A DNA stretch of 64,000 bases from Streptomyces paludis (GCF_003344965.1 NZ_CP031194.1:7626001-7690000); one strand, 5' to 3'; numbered from the stretch's first letter, positions 27,901-37,742 are shown. Program-made: numbers and translations. Notes: generated by a model from the sequence alone, not told the origin.

Positions 27901-29996
27901 GGCACGACACCCTCTTCGACAACCTGTTCGTGCTCCAGAACTTCCTGGACAGGGACGCGTTCGCCGGGATGAACGCCCGGCACGGCATCACCTCCGTACG
28001 GGCCGACGACTCCACGCACTACCCGTACACCTGGGTCGTCACCCCCGGCGACCGGCTCACGGTCAAGCTGGAGCACCGCGACGACGATCCCGCAGGCGCC
28101 CGCCGTCTCCTCGACGACTATCTGCGCGTGCTGGAGGACATGGCCCGGTCGACGGGGCCGGTGGGCGCGCTGCCCGGGCCGGTACGGGTGCCCGGGCCCG
28201 CCGCGCGCACTGGGATCGGCACCGACACCGTCGTCGACCGCTTCGACCGGGCGGCGGACCGTGCTCCGGGGCGGGTCGCGCTGGTCGACCGGGGCTCGGC
28301 CATGACCTTCGCCCGGCTCCGGGACCGCAGCCGTACGGTGGCGGGGGTCCTCGCCCGCCGCGGCATCGGCCCCGGGACGACGGTCGGGCTGGCGATCCCG
28401 CGCTCCCTCGACTCGATCGTGGCGCTCTTCGCCGTGCTGCGCGTGGGCGCCGCCTATGTGCCGCTGGAGCTGGACCACCCGGACGAGCGGATCGCGGCGA
28501 TCGTCGCCGACGCGCGGCCCGAGGTGATCCTCACGGTCAGCGCCGTCTCGCCCCGGCTCAGTGGTGAACTGATCGAGCTGGACCGTCCGTTGCCCGACGC
28601 CGCTCCGTACCGGACGTTCGCGCCGGACGACCCGGACCGGCTGCGGCACCCCGCGTACACGATCTACACCTCCGGCTCCACCGGCCGGCCCAAGGGCGTG
28701 GTGACCGAGTACGCGGGACTGACCAACATGCTGGTCAACCACCAGCGGCGGATCTTCGAACCGGTCCTCGCCGAGCACGGCCACCGGGTCTTCCGTGTCG
28801 CGCACACCGTGTCCTTCGCGTTCGACATGTCGTGGGAGGAGCTGCTGTGGCTCGCCGACGGCCACGAGGTCCACATCTGCGACGAGGAACTGCGCCGCGA
28901 CTCCCCGCGGCTGGTCGCCTACTGCCTCGGCCACGGCATCGACGTCATCAACGTCACCCCGACCTACGCCCAGCAGTTGGTCGCCGAGGGCCTGCTCGAC
29001 GACCCGGCCCGGCGGCCCGCGCTGGTGCTGCTCGGCGGCGAGGCGGTCGCCTCCGCCCTGTGGCGGCGGCTCGCGGAGACGGAGGGCACGGCGGGCTACA
29101 ACCTCTACGGGCCCACCGAGTACACCATCAACACCCTCGGCGTCGGCACCTTCGAATGCCCGGACCCGGTGGTGGGCGTACCGATCGACAACACCGAGGT
29201 GTACGTACTGGATCCATGGCTGCGGCCCGTGCCCGACGCGGTCCCCGGGGAGCTGTATGTGTCGGGCGTCGGCATCGCGCGCGGCTATCTCGGGCAGAGC
29301 GCCCAGACCGCGCACCGCTTCGTCGCGTGCCCCTTCGGCGCGCCCGGCGAGCGGATGTACCGCACCGGGGACCTGGTGGTCCGCCGGCCCGACGGAAACC
29401 TGATGTATCTGGGCCGTACCGACCAGCAGGTCAAGATCCGCGGGCACCGGGTGGAACTGGGCGAGGTCGAGGCCGTGTTCGCGGCCCACCCGGCGGTGCG
29501 TTTCGTCGCCGCGGTCGCCCAGCCCGACCCGCGGGTCGACGGCGCGTACCGGCTGGCCGCCTATCTCGTCCTGGACGGCGGCGCCGAACTGGCGCGGGTC
29601 GCCGACGACGTGGGCGCGGCGCTGCCGGACTTCCTGCGCCCGACGCACTTCGCCCAGGTCGACCGCATCCCGCTGACCGTGAACGGGAAGGCCGACACCA
29701 GGGCCCTGCCGGAGGCCAGACCGCTCGGCACGCTGACCGCGGCGGGAGAGCGCGGCCCGCGGACGGAGACCGAGACCGCGGTCTGCGCGTTCTTCGCCGA
29801 GGCACTGGACCTGGACGACGACGAGGTGCGGGCGGTGAGCGACTTCGTGTCCCTGGGCGGGCACTCCATGCTGGCGGTCCGGCTGATCGGGCTGCTCCGC
29901 AGGGAGTACGGTCCTGTGATCACGATCCGCGATCTGTTCACCCTGCGAACCCCCGAAGCGATTGCCCGCCACCTTGACGAGAATCCTGATACGTGA
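18927..29996 (+). CDS. cchH: Coelichelin non-ribosomal peptide synthetase CchH
   Basis: A trimodular NRPS of 3,689 residues. Order: N-terminal extension (1-140), A1 (145-630), T1 (Ser685), E1 (738-1172, HH854-855), C2 (1202-1635, HH1331-1332), A2 (1650-2170), T2 (Ser2218), E2 (2274-2659, HH2395-2396), C3 (2670-3088), A3 (3101-3597), T3 (Ser3647). There is no thioesterase. Specificity codes read by alignment to GrsA are DINYWGGIGK, DFWNIGMVHK and DMENLGLINK, which fit formyl-hydroxy-Orn, Thr and hydroxy-Orn. T1 and T2 have GGDSI, as expected before epimerases; T3 has GGHSM. C3 has YH instead of HH, keeping the catalytic second His. E2 reads HHLAVDA. The assembly line builds coelichelin, with the first module used twice. 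ATG 18927 has GGAAGGA upstream; the stop overlaps the cchI GTG. Confidence 0.96.
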   Translation: MSSLSSMREPNAPRVLLSTTHLAAIRRRTGDYGERTVAEACAIALAYWATGRGPDGMDLTPGVLFADVLGWADHGGRGHEDWAVGADGRSITVPDGVSQADAQLALDDLADFPDRPLGTVGPSGAAARGAALAAWNDTRADRNRPTLMEMFREQARARPDAIAVVDEHRSLTYRQTDELSGQLAHHLIQRGLTSEQIVGISLGRSAEMVVALLAVLRARGAFVPLDPRWPAARRAVVIEDARVVLQLGGSGEHGPGEPDAVAVDLDDWRFGAHPAEDPGAAVPGAALAYVIFTSGSTGRPKGAMIRHEAISERLLWQSREILGFGHDDASLFKAPLSFDISINEIFLPLVSGGRLVILRPGGERDPHHLLRVIAEQRVTFTYLVSSMLDVLLEIVGDTGRLDSLRHVWCGGEVLTPELYERFRARLGIPLYHGYGPAETTIGVSHVIYRGAAERLSTSIGRANPNTQLYVLDGELRPVPVGVGGELYAGGFLLGRGYVNAPGLTASRFVANPFASDGSRLYRTGDLARYAPDGSLDFLGRADNQIKIRGMRLEIEEVEAGLAEHPGVRHTCVVPKKNTAGGTYLVGYVIPAAGHEDLTADEVGEWAVRHMVDYMVPAHLVVMREFPLTANGKLDRGALPEPVIPTDLGRAPATDNERVVCAAVATLLRLERTCADQDFFRLGGDSILAISLLSALRDAGLHVTAGQIFTHSVLGELAAVASRENLSAVDHDDVATGPVVGSPIVQWLGRTTDAIDGFVQSVVLNTPAELTPGALDAMLAALVAHHDMLRARLVRGDRWSFDIPPAEGSAVEWRESDLPLDDCVALATHGLDPDNGVMLRAVWQRAARRLVLVAHHVVIDGVSWRILMDDLATAWRQAAAGAPVELAPVGTSFRRWTQLLEQTACALDPAGLQRPLPGADAPLGSRAPAASDTVARERRRTVTLGAGDTAALLNEIPAKFHTGVNDVLLTALAVALARRRRDRGQAQTFAHIELEGHGREGRFVADAAGFEPDLSRTVGWFTTLFPVTVDPGTAADLTAPAYLASALKAVKEDLAGAPGNGVAHGAVRYLTDTAPAAPAPQVLFNYLGRFEAGASEDWRLAGTTGQLGERRDPMMRLPRALEFNAIAEPAASGAYELVTTLSWPEGMFTDEDIATLGRYFRTALTGLATLRDGGHSPSDFPLVPLTQADVDELDGPALRDILPLTPLQEGLYFHAVYDDHTTGSYVEQQLLTLDGEVDTGRLAAAATRLLTVHPHLAARFTALADGRVVAVLEKGVRAPFTALDRPSLTDDEIREHAERDRRAGFDPATGPLMRYTLIRAGARRTVLVQTVHHIIADGWSVPPMLRTLMAEYHAPGSVRPRGDHRAHALRLAAHDHDESDRVWREELAGLPGPSLVAEGHTPSERFADTTADTTADTDTDIAADTDTDTGTSGAPGVDVAARSAGVPLSVAVHSAWALTLGGLLPGGDIVFGSTVSGRDMAIPGIEDMVGLFINTIPVRVRWDAGTTARELLGAAREHHSRVLAHQHVSLARTGRLAGVSGPLFDTLVVFDVATDLDTLRGPDDTLVITGIANEGAPHYPLTLVVARAPDGRPRFDLIYDAELLRPEGARRILRTFTRTLTGLLTRPDTPVGELTATEDTGRRPAETSPATLGELFDAAADRDPAATAVTQCALDGGTRSLTYGELACAKDELAAVLRAAGVGPGDRAAVAVPPSLEQVVALVAVVSAGGAYVPLDPAYPDERLEYLLADAAPRAVLVDPAQRDRFTRLVARSGVAARVLVRGDELPRRDTGPRAGRHDPAYVIHTSGSTGRPKGVVVPHSAVVALLASTRSAMGFGPHDVWVQFHSFSFDFAVWELWGALAHGAELLVPEYGLTRSPVDFHRLVRERAVTVLNQTPSAFHRFIEADRHAGEPVTALRRIIFGGEALDPARLRGWVERHGTASPVLVNMYGITETTVHVTHRVLTDADFGPGDTEADRRRPARADGAAPAVRTSPIGGPLPGLVTHLLDDRLRPVPPGRVGAVYVAGAQVSYGYLGRPGLTAGRFVADPFAADGSRMYHTGDLARRTLDGELEFTGRADDQVQLKGFRVELGEVESAVRELDGVVDTAVTVAAGGDHLVAHIVGRVPDGLPALLAAKLPAHLVPGRVLPVDALPLTVNGKLDREALEERAAEDERAVPDGPPVAASDAALTTLVGIFARTLPGAAVDADTDFFGAGGDSIVAIAVINRARAAGLRITPRDVFLRRTPRALAAHLGTDTPRAEVSVPARREDGPLPATPIILRQRELGGSLARFAQARSMVVAEGTGFAEVRRAANAVVAAHPVLRLRLRVEHGVWSLRTEPAREVTVVRTAAGDVTATGDVTAAGNEAAGRLDPESGDVIAFSWLESSRTLVVTAHHLAVDAVSWLILLDDLATALSGAALPPPTTSYAEYAEALTAGTARAIGGLGHWLTTLQAPVLLPVVRDPREITVVLAPDVSDRVTLGAPATLGVELTELLCGALRAALTRIQPTPTDLAVDLERHGRVPALEHHDYTRTVGWFTAIAPVRLTAHTDPVAAAREVAERRPDERAHLDYGRLRYLDPQTAPSLNTARPQVLFHYLGRGAESRAPRLTGDGRPGPYAVEVNAWTDDTTGSLHAVFTLAEGVPDEITAHWRRALEHLADAATTARRTAPLTPLQRGLFFQAQMADAAGQYVAQSYFTFDRRLDTEALAEAMAYVIRRHPAVGAGFTTDDEGNPVQTLGAGRPVEVRTVRPATDAEAEALRVRDRASGFDPGEPPLIRLTVLRLPGGGDGLLLSYHLLLWDGWSREIVLRDLFDGYRAVVEGLPLDTSPAVPGFEEYARTLAAKDASVPVRFWAEHLAGLPGPTLLAGPAPSLSDDLPRALVQPLSAGLSQLLRETAKAHGVTLNTVLTGAFGLFLGARTGRADAVFGVTVSGREGEGHAGIVGVLLNTVPQWTRARPGDTVGAYLTAVQAARVEAMEHEHLGLGEIQRASGHDTLFDNLFVLQNFLDRDAFAGMNARHGITSVRADDSTHYPYTWVVTPGDRLTVKLEHRDDDPAGARRLLDDYLRVLEDMARSTGPVGALPGPVRVPGPAARTGIGTDTVVDRFDRAADRAPGRVALVDRGSAMTFARLRDRSRTVAGVLARRGIGPGTTVGLAIPRSLDSIVALFAVLRVGAAYVPLELDHPDERIAAIVADARPEVILTVSAVSPRLSGELIELDRPLPDAAPYRTFAPDDPDRLRHPAYTIYTSGSTGRPKGVVTEYAGLTNMLVNHQRRIFEPVLAEHGHRVFRVAHTVSFAFDMSWEELLWLADGHEVHICDEELRRDSPRLVAYCLGHGIDVINVTPTYAQQLVAEGLLDDPARRPALVLLGGEAVASALWRRLAETEGTAGYNLYGPTEYTINTLGVGTFECPDPVVGVPIDNTEVYVLDPWLRPVPDAVPGELYVSGVGIARGYLGQSAQTAHRFVACPFGAPGERMYRTGDLVVRRPDGNLMYLGRTDQQVKIRGHRVELGEVEAVFAAHPAVRFVAAVAQPDPRVDGAYRLAAYLVLDGGAELARVADDVGAALPDFLRPTHFAQVDRIPLTVNGKADTRALPEARPLGTLTAAGERGPRTETETAVCAFFAEALDLDDDEVRAVSDFVSLGGHSMLAVRLIGLLRREYGPVITIRDLFTLRTPEAIARHLDENPDT
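23142..23210 (+). repeat. Asp-Thr simple repeat inside the C2 domain of cchH
   Basis: GCC-GAC-ACC type codons repeat through 69 bases, encoding an acidic Ala/Asp/Thr tract at residues 1406-1428 of CchH. It is in frame and probably a surface loop. Slippage-prone, so its length may differ between strains. Confidence 0.7.
25980..26012 (+). repeat. 18-base tandem duplication inside the E2 domain of cchH
   Basis: GGTGACGTGACGGCC occurs at 25980-25994 and again at 25998-26012, giving the peptide duplication [13 protein letters not shown] in a loop before the E2 HHxxxD motif. In frame. Confidence 0.7.
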
Positions 29997-31708
29997 CGCC
30001 AAGAACTCCTGACACTCCCGATACGCGACGGTCCCGTACGGGGGCGGACATCCTGCGGACCGCGCTGCGCCGCAATGTCGGCGCCATGGTCCGGGGCACC
30101 GTCCTCATGAGCCTGTACCAGGCCGGGGAGACGGCCTTTCCCATCGCGCTCGGCCTGATCGTCGAGCACGCCATGCAGGACCGGAGCTTGGGCGCGCTCG
30201 GTCTGTCCATCGGCGCGCTGGCCGTGATCATCACCACGGTGTCGCTGTCGTGGCGGTTCGGGATGCGCGTCCTCCAGAAGGCCAACACGACCGAGGCGCA
30301 CCACTGGCGGGTACGGGTGGCCGCCTGCGGGCTCCAGCCGGTGGCCTCGGACACCGATCTGAAGTCCGGCGAAGTGCTGACCATCGCCACCGAGGACGCC
30401 GACCAGACCTCCGACATCATCGAGGTCGTGCCGCTGCTGGTCAGCTCCCTGGTCGCGGTGGTGGTCGCGGCGGTCGCGCTGAGTCTGGCGGACATCCGGC
30501 TCGGCCTGCTGGTGATCGTGGGGACCGTCGCGATCCTGTCGGTCCTGGCCGTCATGTCCAAGCGGATCGGCGCCGGCACCCGTGAACAGCAGGCCCGGGT
30601 GGGCCGGGCGGGCGCGATGGTGGCCGATCTCATCATCGGGCTGCGTCCGCTGCGCGGTTTCGGCGGCAACCACGCGGCGTTCGGCTCCTACCGGAAGGTC
30701 AGTACGGACGCGCGGCGGCAGGCGATCACCGTCGCCCGGGTGAGCGGCGCGTACGCGGGCACCGCCCTGGCCCTCAACGCGGTCCTGGCCGCCGCGGTGT
30801 CCCTGACGGCGGGTCTGCTGGCGTTCGAGGGCCGGATCACCATCGGGGAACTGGTGATGGCGGTGGGCCTCGCGCAGTTCATCATCGAACCGCTCAAGCT
30901 CTTCTCCGACATGCCCAAGTACGTGATGATGGCGCGCGCCTCGGCCGAGCGGATGGCACTGGTGCTCAGCGCCGCACCGGTGACGGCCCCGGGGCAGCGG
31001 CTCCCGGCCGCGGGCGGGGACCTCGACGTCGACCGGGTCCGCCACGGAACCCTGCGCGGGCTGAAGTTCACGGTGGGAGCCGGTGAGTTCGTGGCGATCG
31101 CCGCCTACCAGCCGCGTGCGGCGGCCGATCTCGTGTCGGTGCTCGCGGTGAACGTCCCGCCCGGAGCGTACGGGGGGACGGTGCGGATCGGCGGCCGGCC
31201 GCTCGCGGAGCTGTCGGTCGAGGGGATCCGCGCGCACATGCTGGTCAATCCGTACGACGCGGAGATCTTCGCCGGCACCCTGCGCACGAACATCGACCCG
31301 CTGGGGACCAGCGGTCTGGTGTCCGAGGCCGTCGAGGCGTCCCTGCTCACCGATGTCGTCGCCCTCCACCGGGACGGGCTCGACTACGCGGTCCGCGACC
31401 GCGGCGCGAATCTCTCCGGAGGCCAGCGGCAGCGGCTGTCCCTGGCCCGCGCCCTGGCCGCCGACACCGACGTACTGGTCCTGCACGACCCGACGACAGC
31501 GGTCGACGCGGTCACCGAGCAGCTCATCGCGCGCAATGTCGTGACGGCGCGGCGGGGGCGCACCACCCTCGTGATCACCAGCAGCCCGGCCCTCCTGGAC
31601 GCCGCCGACCGCGTGCTCGTCCTGGACGACGGTGTCATCACGGCCGAGGACACACACCGCAACCTGCTGGCCCATGACGAGGGCTACGGTCTGGCCGTGG
31701 CCCGGTGA
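29993..31708 (+). CDS. cchI: ABC exporter half-transporter CchI (degenerate NBD)
   Basis: A 571-residue TMD-NBD half-transporter: six transmembrane helices in residues 25-300, NBD from about 345. The LSGGQRQRL signature and TAVD D-loop are canonical. Walker A is lost ([11 protein letters not shown] where GxxGxGKST is expected), the Walker B Asp-Glu is His-Asp (LVLHDP), the Q-loop Gln is missing and the H-loop His is Ser (ITSSPA). It cannot bind ATP productively itself but can supply the signature to CchG, giving an asymmetric heterodimer for coelichelin export. GTG 29993 overlaps the cchH stop (GTGA), so synthesis is coupled to the NRPS. Confidence 0.92.
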   Translation: MTPRTPDTPDTRRSRTGADILRTALRRNVGAMVRGTVLMSLYQAGETAFPIALGLIVEHAMQDRSLGALGLSIGALAVIITTVSLSWRFGMRVLQKANTTEAHHWRVRVAACGLQPVASDTDLKSGEVLTIATEDADQTSDIIEVVPLLVSSLVAVVVAAVALSLADIRLGLLVIVGTVAILSVLAVMSKRIGAGTREQQARVGRAGAMVADLIIGLRPLRGFGGNHAAFGSYRKVSTDARRQAITVARVSGAYAGTALALNAVLAAAVSLTAGLLAFEGRITIGELVMAVGLAQFIIEPLKLFSDMPKYVMMARASAERMALVLSAAPVTAPGQRLPAAGGDLDVDRVRHGTLRGLKFTVGAGEFVAIAAYQPRAAADLVSVLAVNVPPGAYGGTVRIGGRPLAELSVEGIRAHMLVNPYDAEIFAGTLRTNIDPLGTSGLVSEAVEASLLTDVVALHRDGLDYAVRDRGANLSGGQRQRLSLARALAADTDVLVLHDPTTAVDAVTEQLIARNVVTARRGRTTLVITSSPALLDAADRVLVLDDGVITAEDTHRNLLAHDEGYGLAVAR

Positions 31709-31812
31709 AGTGCCGGGCGGGTACGGGGAGTTACGGCGAGCACGCCCGCGGATCCAGTCGGCCCACCCCGGCGAACCGGAACCCCGTCGGACCGGCACAC
31801 CGGCGGCACGGC

Positions 31813-32916
31813 TCAGGCGAGAGCCCAGGCGACATCTCTGAGCAGGGCGTGCCGCCAGCCCGCCCGGTCGTGGTCCGAGGCCGACCGTGACACCCGTACG
31901 GTCGCCCCCGCCCGCTCGGTCAGCGTCTCCACCAGTTCACAGTGGGGCAGCATCCGTGTCTCGTGCCGCCCCACGTCGAACGCGCACCGGAGCGCGGACA
32001 GATCGGGACCGCGACGCAGCCGCGCGGCGAGGGCGCCGCCGACCGGACCGCCCAGCGGATCCGCCAGGTCCATGGCGCCGGGCGCCCACCAGAACGAAGC
32101 GGACTGGCAGGCGATCCGCGACACCAGCTCCGGGTACTCCAGCGCCGCGTACAGCGCGCTCAGCCCGCCCAGGCTCTGTCCGGCCACGACCAGCCGCCCG
32201 CTGTCCGCCCGTACCCCGGACCCGGCCACCAGCGGCAGCAGTTCGTCCCGGACCGCCTCCCACAGCTCCGGCGCGCACCCCAGCTCGGCCTGTCTGTCCT
32301 TGGCCGGGAGGAAGACAAGAGTGACGGGAGGCAGCTCGCCGGCGGCGACGGCCGCGTCGAACGCGGTCATGGCCGGGTGCAGATACAGCCAGTCGTCCCC
32401 GTCGAGCAGCAGCACCACCGGACCGCCACCGCCCGCCGGATGCACCCGTACGGTACGCCGCCCGCCGAGCCGTTCGCTCTGCCAGCGGAGCCGGACGCGG
32501 GGGAGGGGCAGGACATCGTCCGGGCCGATGGAGGGCCAGTGCGGCTGCGCCGGGGCGTCCGGGGTCGCGGCGATGGACCGGTCACCACCGGCACCGACCG
32601 GGTTGAACGGATCGGCGCGGGCCCCGTCGTCCGCGACGATCCGGTAGGTCACCCGCAGCCGCGCGGGCATCCGCACCACGGCGTACCAGCAGTCCGTACC
32701 GGCCCACCGGCGCAGGGCCACGGGCGGTGACCAGCTCTCGAACTCGATCCCGGCCGGAGAGCCGCGCCACAGGAACAGCGTCAGCCAGCCACCGTCGTCC
32801 GGGACCGACACGGGCGTCCGGGCCGCCGCCCAGAACGCGTCGGTGCCGGGACCGCCCGGCACCCCGAACGCGGCGAAAGGGCTCTCGCCGTCGGCCTGTT
32901 CGAGCACCGGGCGCAT
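31813..32916 (-). CDS. cchJ: Siderophore esterase/release hydrolase CchJ
   Basis: A 367-residue enterochelin-esterase-like alpha/beta hydrolase. The N-terminal Ig-like domain (about 30-135, with ADPFNPVG) is followed by the catalytic domain with nucleophile Ser248 in AGQSLGGLS and candidate His349 near the end. CchH lacks a thioesterase, and CchJ has been proposed to release the peptide or to hydrolyse the ferric complex. ATG at 32916 on the minus strand is preceded by GGAGAGG; GTG two codons earlier is possible. It converges on cchI and is divergent from cchK across an iron box. Confidence 0.92.
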   Translation of the reverse strand: MRPVLEQADGESPFAAFGVPGGPGTDAFWAAARTPVSVPDDGGWLTLFLWRGSPAGIEFESWSPPVALRRWAGTDCWYAVVRMPARLRVTYRIVADDGARADPFNPVGAGGDRSIAATPDAPAQPHWPSIGPDDVLPLPRVRLRWQSERLGGRRTVRVHPAGGGGPVVLLLDGDDWLYLHPAMTAFDAAVAAGELPPVTLVFLPAKDRQAELGCAPELWEAVRDELLPLVAGSGVRADSGRLVVAGQSLGGLSALYAALEYPELVSRIACQSASFWWAPGAMDLADPLGGPVGGALAARLRRGPDLSALRCAFDVGRHETRMLPHCELVETLTERAGATVRVSRSASDHDRAGWRHALLRDVAWALA

Positions 32917-32967
32917 GCACACCTCTCCTTGTGAGGGGGATGGTGAGAAGTTAGGCTCACTGTGCTG

Positions 32968-32986
32968 TAAGGCAAGCCTAACCTGA
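32968..32986. promoter_or_regulatory. Iron box between cchJ and cchK
   Basis: TAAGGCAAGCCTAACCTGA matches the reverse-complement iron-box consensus at 15 of 19 positions. An extra TTAGGCT half-site lies at 32951. The box is 51 bases from the cchJ start and 39 from cchK, so one site could repress both divergent genes. Confidence 0.78.
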
Positions 32987-33025
32987 GAGTTCCGGCCGTG
33001 GGCCGGACCGAGGAGGCCCTGACAT

Positions 33026-33235
33026 ATGAACACCAACCCGTTCGACGACCCCGAAGGCCGCTTCCTCGTCCTGGTGAACGACGAGGGACAGCACTCGCTC
33101 TGGCCGTCCTTCGCCGAGGTCCCCGGCGGATGGACGGTCGCGCTCACCGAGAACACCCGGGACACCTGCCTGCACTTCGTCGAGACCCACTGGACCGATC
33201 TGCGCCCCCGGTCCCTCAGGGCCCCCGCCGACTGA
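33026..33235 (+). CDS. cchK: MbtH-like NRPS accessory protein CchK
   Basis: A 69-residue MbtH-family protein with every family landmark: [15 protein letters not shown], the Asn/Thr region, CLHFVE and WTDLRPRSL with the conserved tryptophans. MbtH-like proteins bind NRPS adenylation domains and stabilise or activate them; its client here is CchH. GAGGAGG precedes ATG 33026. It ends the coelichelin locus and has its own iron-controlled promoter region. Confidence 0.95.
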   Translation: MNTNPFDDPEGRFLVLVNDEGQHSLWPSFAEVPGGWTVALTENTRDTCLHFVETHWTDLRPRSLRAPAD

Positions 33236-33388
33236 GACGGGAGCGACGACGGCCCGGACGCGTACCGTGATTTCAGTAGTCCGGTCCCGCGGATCCGGTA
33301 GGGAGAGTGCCAGCAGCCGCATGACGACGGAGTGGGCCCGCCAGGACAGTCTGGGTGGGACACAAGATCAGATGCGGAGACCCTTGAC

Positions 33389-35665
33389 GTGGCAACTTTT
33401 CTCTATCGACTGGGACGTCTGGCCTTCCGGCGGCGCCGGTACGTCGCCCTCCTCTGGGTGGCCGTCCTGGCCGCCGTCGGATGGGGCGCCCTCCAGGCCC
33501 CGGGAACCTCCGACGACGAGTTCTCGATGCCGGGCATCGAGTCCCAGAAGGCATTCGACCTGATGGGGCAGCGCTTCCCCGGCGCGGCCGCCGACGGCGC
33601 CACCGCCCGGGTCGTCTTCATCGCCCCGGACGGGCGGAAGGTGACCGCGTCCGACACGAAGGCGGCCATCGAGTCGACGGTGCGTGCCCTGGGCGACGGC
33701 TCGCAGGTCGCCGCCGTGGAGAATCCCTTCGACACGCGGGCGGTCAGCGAGGACGGCTCGACGGCGTACGCGACCGTCCGCTACAAGGTCCCGTCCTCGG
33801 AGGTCACCGATGCCAGCCGGACGGCGGTGGAGAAGGCCGCCGACACGGCGCGCGAGGCGGGGCTCACCGTCGAGGCCGGCGGCGGCGCGATGGACAGCGG
33901 CGGGGGGCCCGGCGGGGTGGCCGAGATCATCGGCGTCTCGGTGGCGGCGCTCGTCCTGCTGATCACCTTCGGCTCGCTGGCCGCCGCCGGGCTGCCGCTG
34001 CTGACCGCGGTCCTCGGCGTCGCCGTGAGCGTCTTCGCGATCGTGCTGCTGGCCGATCCGCTCGACCTGTCCTCGACGACGCTCACCCTGGCGATGATGC
34101 TGGGCCTGGCGGTGGGCATCGACTACGCCCTGTTCGTCGTCTCCCGCTACCGGGAGGAGCGCGCCAAGGGGCACGCTCCGCCGGAGGCCACCGGACTGGC
34201 GGTCGGTACGGCGGGTTCGGCGGTTGTCTTCGCCGGGCTCACGGTGGTCATCGCACTGGCCGGTCTGATGGTCGTCGGAATCCCGATGCTGACCAAGATG
34301 GGCCTGGCGGCGGCGGGCGCGGTCGTTGGCGCGGTGCTCGTCGCGCTGACTGCGGTACCGGCCCTCCTCGGCTTCTGGCCCGACGCCGTGCTGTCGAGGG
34401 CCGACCGGGGGAAGAAGCGCGGCCGTCCACTCCGTACCGCGAAGGCAGCGAAGGCCGCGAAGGCGGAGAAGGCCGGGAGCGGCGAGGAGAACAGCGCGGG
34501 AGTCCGCTGGGCCCGGCTCGTACTGCGTCGCCCGATCCCCGTGCTGCTGCTGGGCGTTCTGGGCCTCGGGGCTCTCGCGATACCGATGGCCTCGTTGCGG
34601 CTGGGCATGCCCGGCGACGAGGCCAAGCCCACCTCCACCACCGAGCGCCGCGCGTACGACGCCCTGGCCGAGGGTTTCGGCCCCGGCTTCAACGGTCCGC
34701 TGACCATCGTCGTGGACGCCAGGGGAACCGGCGACCCCAAGGCCGCGGTCGGTGTGGTCAGCGAGAGGATCTCCGGCACCCCCGGGATCGTCTCGGTCGC
34801 CGCACCCCACTTCAACGAGGCCGGGGACACCGCCGTGTTCACCGCCACCCCCGCCACCAGCCCCACCGACGAGAAGACCAAGACCCTCGTCAGGACCATC
34901 AGGAACGAGCGCCCCGCCACCGAGACCGCGGCCGGCGCGTCCTTCGAGGTCACCGGTACCACCGCGCTCAACATCGACATCGCCGAGAAGGTCCGGGCCG
35001 CGCTCGTGCCCTACCTCGTCACCGTCGTCGGCCTGGCCGTCGTCCTCCTTCTGGTGGTCTTCCGGTCCGTCCTCGTCCCCCTCAAGGCGGCCCTCGGCTT
35101 CCTCCTCTCCGTTCTCGCGGCCCTCGGCACGGTCGTCCTCGTTTTCCAGCAGGGCCACGGGGCCGCGCTGCTGGGCGTGGAGCAGACCGGGCCGATCATG
35201 AGCCTGATGCCGATCTTCCTGGTGGGCATCGTCTTCGGCCTGGCCATGGACTACGAGGTCTTCCTGGTCTCGCGGATGAGGGAGGCGTACGTCCACGGCG
35301 AGCCGGCCGGGCAGGCCATCGTCTCGGGCTTCCGGCACAGCGCCCGGGTGGTCGCGGCCGCCGCGCTGATCATGGTCGCGGTCTTCGCCGGGTTCATCGG
35401 CGAGAGCGGCTCGATGATCAAGATGATCGGCTTCGGCCTGGCCACCGCCGTGCTCTTCGACGCCTTCGTCGTACGGATGGCGCTCGTGCCCGCGGTTCTC
35501 GCCCTGCTGGGCGACCGGGCCTGGTGGCTGCCGGCCCGGCTGGACCGGATCCTGCCCCACGTCGACATCGAGGGTGAGGCCCTCCACCGTACGCCGCCCG
35601 CCGCCCCCCACGGCGAGGAGGAGACGAACGTCAGGGCCGCGGCGGGGACCGAGACGGCGAGGTAG
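33389..35665 (+). CDS. MmpL/RND-superfamily transporter
   Basis: A 758-residue MmpL-family membrane protein: two repeats, each with one N-terminal helix, an extracytoplasmic domain and a five-helix bundle. GIDYALFVVSRYREE in repeat 1 and AMDYEVFLVSRMREAY in repeat 2 are the paired MmpL motifs carrying the proton-relay Asp-Tyr. A Lys/Ala-rich cytoplasmic stretch (AKAAKAAKAEKA) joins the halves. It exports lipids or other hydrophobic molecules in actinobacteria. The start at GTG 33389, with GGAG about 10 bases upstream, gives VATFLYRLGRLAFRRRRY directly before the first helix. It starts 153 bases after cchK, but no known coelichelin locus role is implied. Confidence 0.9.
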   Translation: MATFLYRLGRLAFRRRRYVALLWVAVLAAVGWGALQAPGTSDDEFSMPGIESQKAFDLMGQRFPGAAADGATARVVFIAPDGRKVTASDTKAAIESTVRALGDGSQVAAVENPFDTRAVSEDGSTAYATVRYKVPSSEVTDASRTAVEKAADTAREAGLTVEAGGGAMDSGGGPGGVAEIIGVSVAALVLLITFGSLAAAGLPLLTAVLGVAVSVFAIVLLADPLDLSSTTLTLAMMLGLAVGIDYALFVVSRYREERAKGHAPPEATGLAVGTAGSAVVFAGLTVVIALAGLMVVGIPMLTKMGLAAAGAVVGAVLVALTAVPALLGFWPDAVLSRADRGKKRGRPLRTAKAAKAAKAEKAGSGEENSAGVRWARLVLRRPIPVLLLGVLGLGALAIPMASLRLGMPGDEAKPTSTTERRAYDALAEGFGPGFNGPLTIVVDARGTGDPKAAVGVVSERISGTPGIVSVAAPHFNEAGDTAVFTATPATSPTDEKTKTLVRTIRNERPATETAAGASFEVTGTTALNIDIAEKVRAALVPYLVTVVGLAVVLLLVVFRSVLVPLKAALGFLLSVLAALGTVVLVFQQGHGAALLGVEQTGPIMSLMPIFLVGIVFGLAMDYEVFLVSRMREAYVHGEPAGQAIVSGFRHSARVVAAAALIMVAVFAGFIGESGSMIKMIGFGLATAVLFDAFVVRMALVPAVLALLGDRAWWLPARLDRILPHVDIEGEALHRTPPAAPHGEEETNVRAAAGTETAR

Positions 35666-35750
35666 AGGAGGCGGCGCCAGGGCCGCACTGGGGGAACACG
35701 GCGAAGGCCGTACGCAATGAGAAGCTGGAGGCCGGGGCCGACGCCGCGAA

Positions 35751-35785
35751 GGTGGACGGCGGGCCGAGGACCGCCGCCGTCCACC
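35751..35785. terminator. Hairpin after the MmpL gene
   Basis: Arms GGTGGACGGCGG (35751-35762) and CCGCCGTCCACC (35774-35785) give a 12-bp perfect stem with an 11-base loop, 85 bases after the transporter stop and 30 bases before the sensor kinase start. It is a terminator or mRNA 5' structure. Confidence 0.55.
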
Positions 35786-35814
35786 ACCGGCCCCGCTCTT
35801 CACCAGGAGAAACG

Positions 35815-37020
35815 ATGACCACCAGCCTGGAGCGACACACCGGGCGCCGCTCCCGGCTGGGGGACGCGGTGATGGGCCTGGGGCTGTTCGGCTGCGCGGC
35901 CCTCGGCGCCTCGATCAACATCCCCGGCGTCGGCCAGCCGCAGCAGACATGGCCCGCCCACCTCTTCGCCGGCATCTCCTGCCTCGCACTGCTGAAGGGG
36001 CGCGGCCACCCGCGCGCCACCGTCGCCGTGGTCACGGCCTGCACCGTGACCACCGGCGCCCTCGGGTACCTGCTCACCCCGCTGCTGCTGGCCCCCCTCA
36101 TGCTCGCGCTGTACTGGCTCGCCGCCGACACCGGCCCCAGGACCAGACATGTGTACGGTCCCGTGGTCATGGCCCTGGTGGTGATCACCGCCGTAATCGA
36201 CATGCCCACGACCGAGCTGCTGCTGCTCAGGACCGTCGGCCCGGTCCTGTGGCTGCTGCTGCCCCTGGTGGGCGGCAGCAGGTCCCGCCTCAGACACGCC
36301 TACGTGGAGTCCGTACAGGCCCGGGCCATGCACGCCGAACGCACCCGCGAGGAGGAGGCACGCCTGCGCGTGGCCGAGGAACGGATGCGCATCGCCCGCG
36401 AGCTGCACGATGCCGTCGCTCATCACATGGCCGTCGCCAACGCCCAGGCCGGCACGGCCGCCCACCTCGCGACCACCCATCCCGAGCAGTCCCGGAAGCT
36501 GCTCACCGACCTGACCGGCACCATGTCCTCGGCGCTGCTCGAACTCCGCGCCACCGTCGGAATCCTGCGCCAGGCCGGAGACCCCGACTCCGGCCCCCTG
36601 GAACCCGCACCCGGACTGGACCGTCTCCCCGAACTGCTCGCGGCCTGCGAGTCGGCCGGCCTCAAGGTCGTCCTCACCACCGAAGGACAGCCCCGACCCC
36701 TGTCGCCGGGCGTGGACCTGACGGCGTACCGGATCATCCAGGAAGCCCTCACCAACGCCACCAAGTACGCGTCCGACCGTGTCGCCCGCGTACGGCTCAC
36801 CTACGAGGGCTCCCGCGTACTCATCGCGGTCACCAACGACGGCACCACCACCCCTCCGGCGGTTCCGAGCAGTGGCTTCGGCCTCATGGGCATGCGGGAA
36901 CGCGCCCACTCCGTCGGCGGCGCCCTGCACGCCGGCCCCCGTCCCGAGGGCGGCTTCGAGGTCACCACCGCACTGCCGCTCCACCCCCAGGCCCCAGAGG
37001 AACACGAGGCAGCCCCGTGA
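35815..37020 (+). CDS. Two-component sensor histidine kinase (NarL/DesK type)
   Basis: A 401-residue kinase: about four to six hydrophobic segments in residues 18-150, a short coiled linker, then a HisKA_3 dimerisation domain with phosphoacceptor His198 in RIARELHDAVAHH. The HATPase domain has AYRIIQEALTNATKYA (N box) and GFGLMGMRERA (G box). It has no large extracytoplasmic sensor, so it may sense the membrane. ATG 35815 follows AGGAGAAACG; its stop overlaps the GTG of the response regulator gene. The adjacent MmpL transporter is a possible target. Confidence 0.92.
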   Translation: MTTSLERHTGRRSRLGDAVMGLGLFGCAALGASINIPGVGQPQQTWPAHLFAGISCLALLKGRGHPRATVAVVTACTVTTGALGYLLTPLLLAPLMLALYWLAADTGPRTRHVYGPVVMALVVITAVIDMPTTELLLLRTVGPVLWLLLPLVGGSRSRLRHAYVESVQARAMHAERTREEEARLRVAEERMRIARELHDAVAHHMAVANAQAGTAAHLATTHPEQSRKLLTDLTGTMSSALLELRATVGILRQAGDPDSGPLEPAPGLDRLPELLAACESAGLKVVLTTEGQPRPLSPGVDLTAYRIIQEALTNATKYASDRVARVRLTYEGSRVLIAVTNDGTTTPPAVPSSGFGLMGMRERAHSVGGALHAGPRPEGGFEVTTALPLHPQAPEEHEAAP

Positions 37021-37694
37021 CCATCCGCATCCTGCTCGCCGACGACCAGGCCCTGCTGAGGGGTACGTTCCGGTTGCTGATCGACTCCTGTGCCGACATG
37101 GAGGTGGTGGGCGAGGCCGTCAACGGCCGGGAAGCCGTGGACCTCGCCCGTACGCTCAGCCCCGACGTCGTCCTCATGGACATCCGCATGCCCGGCACCG
37201 ACGGCCTCACCGCCACCGCCGCCATCTGCGACGACCCCGCCCTGGCCCGCACCCGCATCCTCGTCCTCACCATGTTCGAAACCGAGGAGTACGTCGCCAA
37301 GGCCCTCCAGGTCGGCGCCAGCGGCTTTCTGGGAAAGTACGTCACCACCGACGTCCTGCTGGCCGGCATCAGGACCGTCGCCGCCGGTGAGGCGCTCCTC
37401 TCGCCCGGCGCCACCCGCGCCCTCATCTCCCGCTTCCTCACCGCACCCGCGCCCGGCTCCCTCCTGGCACCCCCGGAACGCCTGAACGGCCTCACCCCGC
37501 GCGAACGGGAGATCATGGCCCTGGCCGCCGAGGGCAAGTCCAACGACGAGATCGCCGGGCAGCTCGTCCTCAGTGTGCTGACGGTGCGCACCCATATCCA
37601 GCGCGCCCTGACCAAGCTCGGCGCCCGCGACCGTGCCCAACTGGTCGTCATCGCCTACCAGACCGGCCTCGTCCGGCCAGGACGCGCAGGATGA
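37017..37694 (+). CDS. Response regulator (NarL/LuxR type)
   Basis: A 225-residue response regulator. The receiver domain (1-120) has ADDQ acidic residues and phosphoacceptor Asp55 in VLMDIRMPGTDG; a C-terminal LuxR helix-turn-helix has GLTPREREIMALAAEGKSN and VRTHIQRALTKLGARDR. GTG 37017 overlaps the kinase stop by four bases, so the pair is translationally coupled. It should bind DNA as a phosphorylated dimer. Converges on the aldo/keto reductase gene 48 bases away. Confidence 0.93.
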   Translation: MTIRILLADDQALLRGTFRLLIDSCADMEVVGEAVNGREAVDLARTLSPDVVLMDIRMPGTDGLTATAAICDDPALARTRILVLTMFETEEYVAKALQVGASGFLGKYVTTDVLLAGIRTVAAGEALLSPGATRALISRFLTAPAPGSLLAPPERLNGLTPREREIMALAAEGKSNDEIAGQLVLSVLTVRTHIQRALTKLGARDRAQLVVIAYQTGLVRPGRAG

Positions 37695-37742
37695 GCACCC
37701 CCGGACGACGCGAATCCACGCGCGACCGCCTTCCCGGACGCG

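Noticed and set aside
29800..29996. A thioesterase domain at the end of CchH
   Set aside because: The protein stops about 40 residues after the final carrier serine, leaving no room for a thioesterase.
33389..35665. MmpL transporter as part of the coelichelin locus
   Set aside because: It lies after the last cch gene and has no iron box; exporter function is already filled by CchG and CchI.
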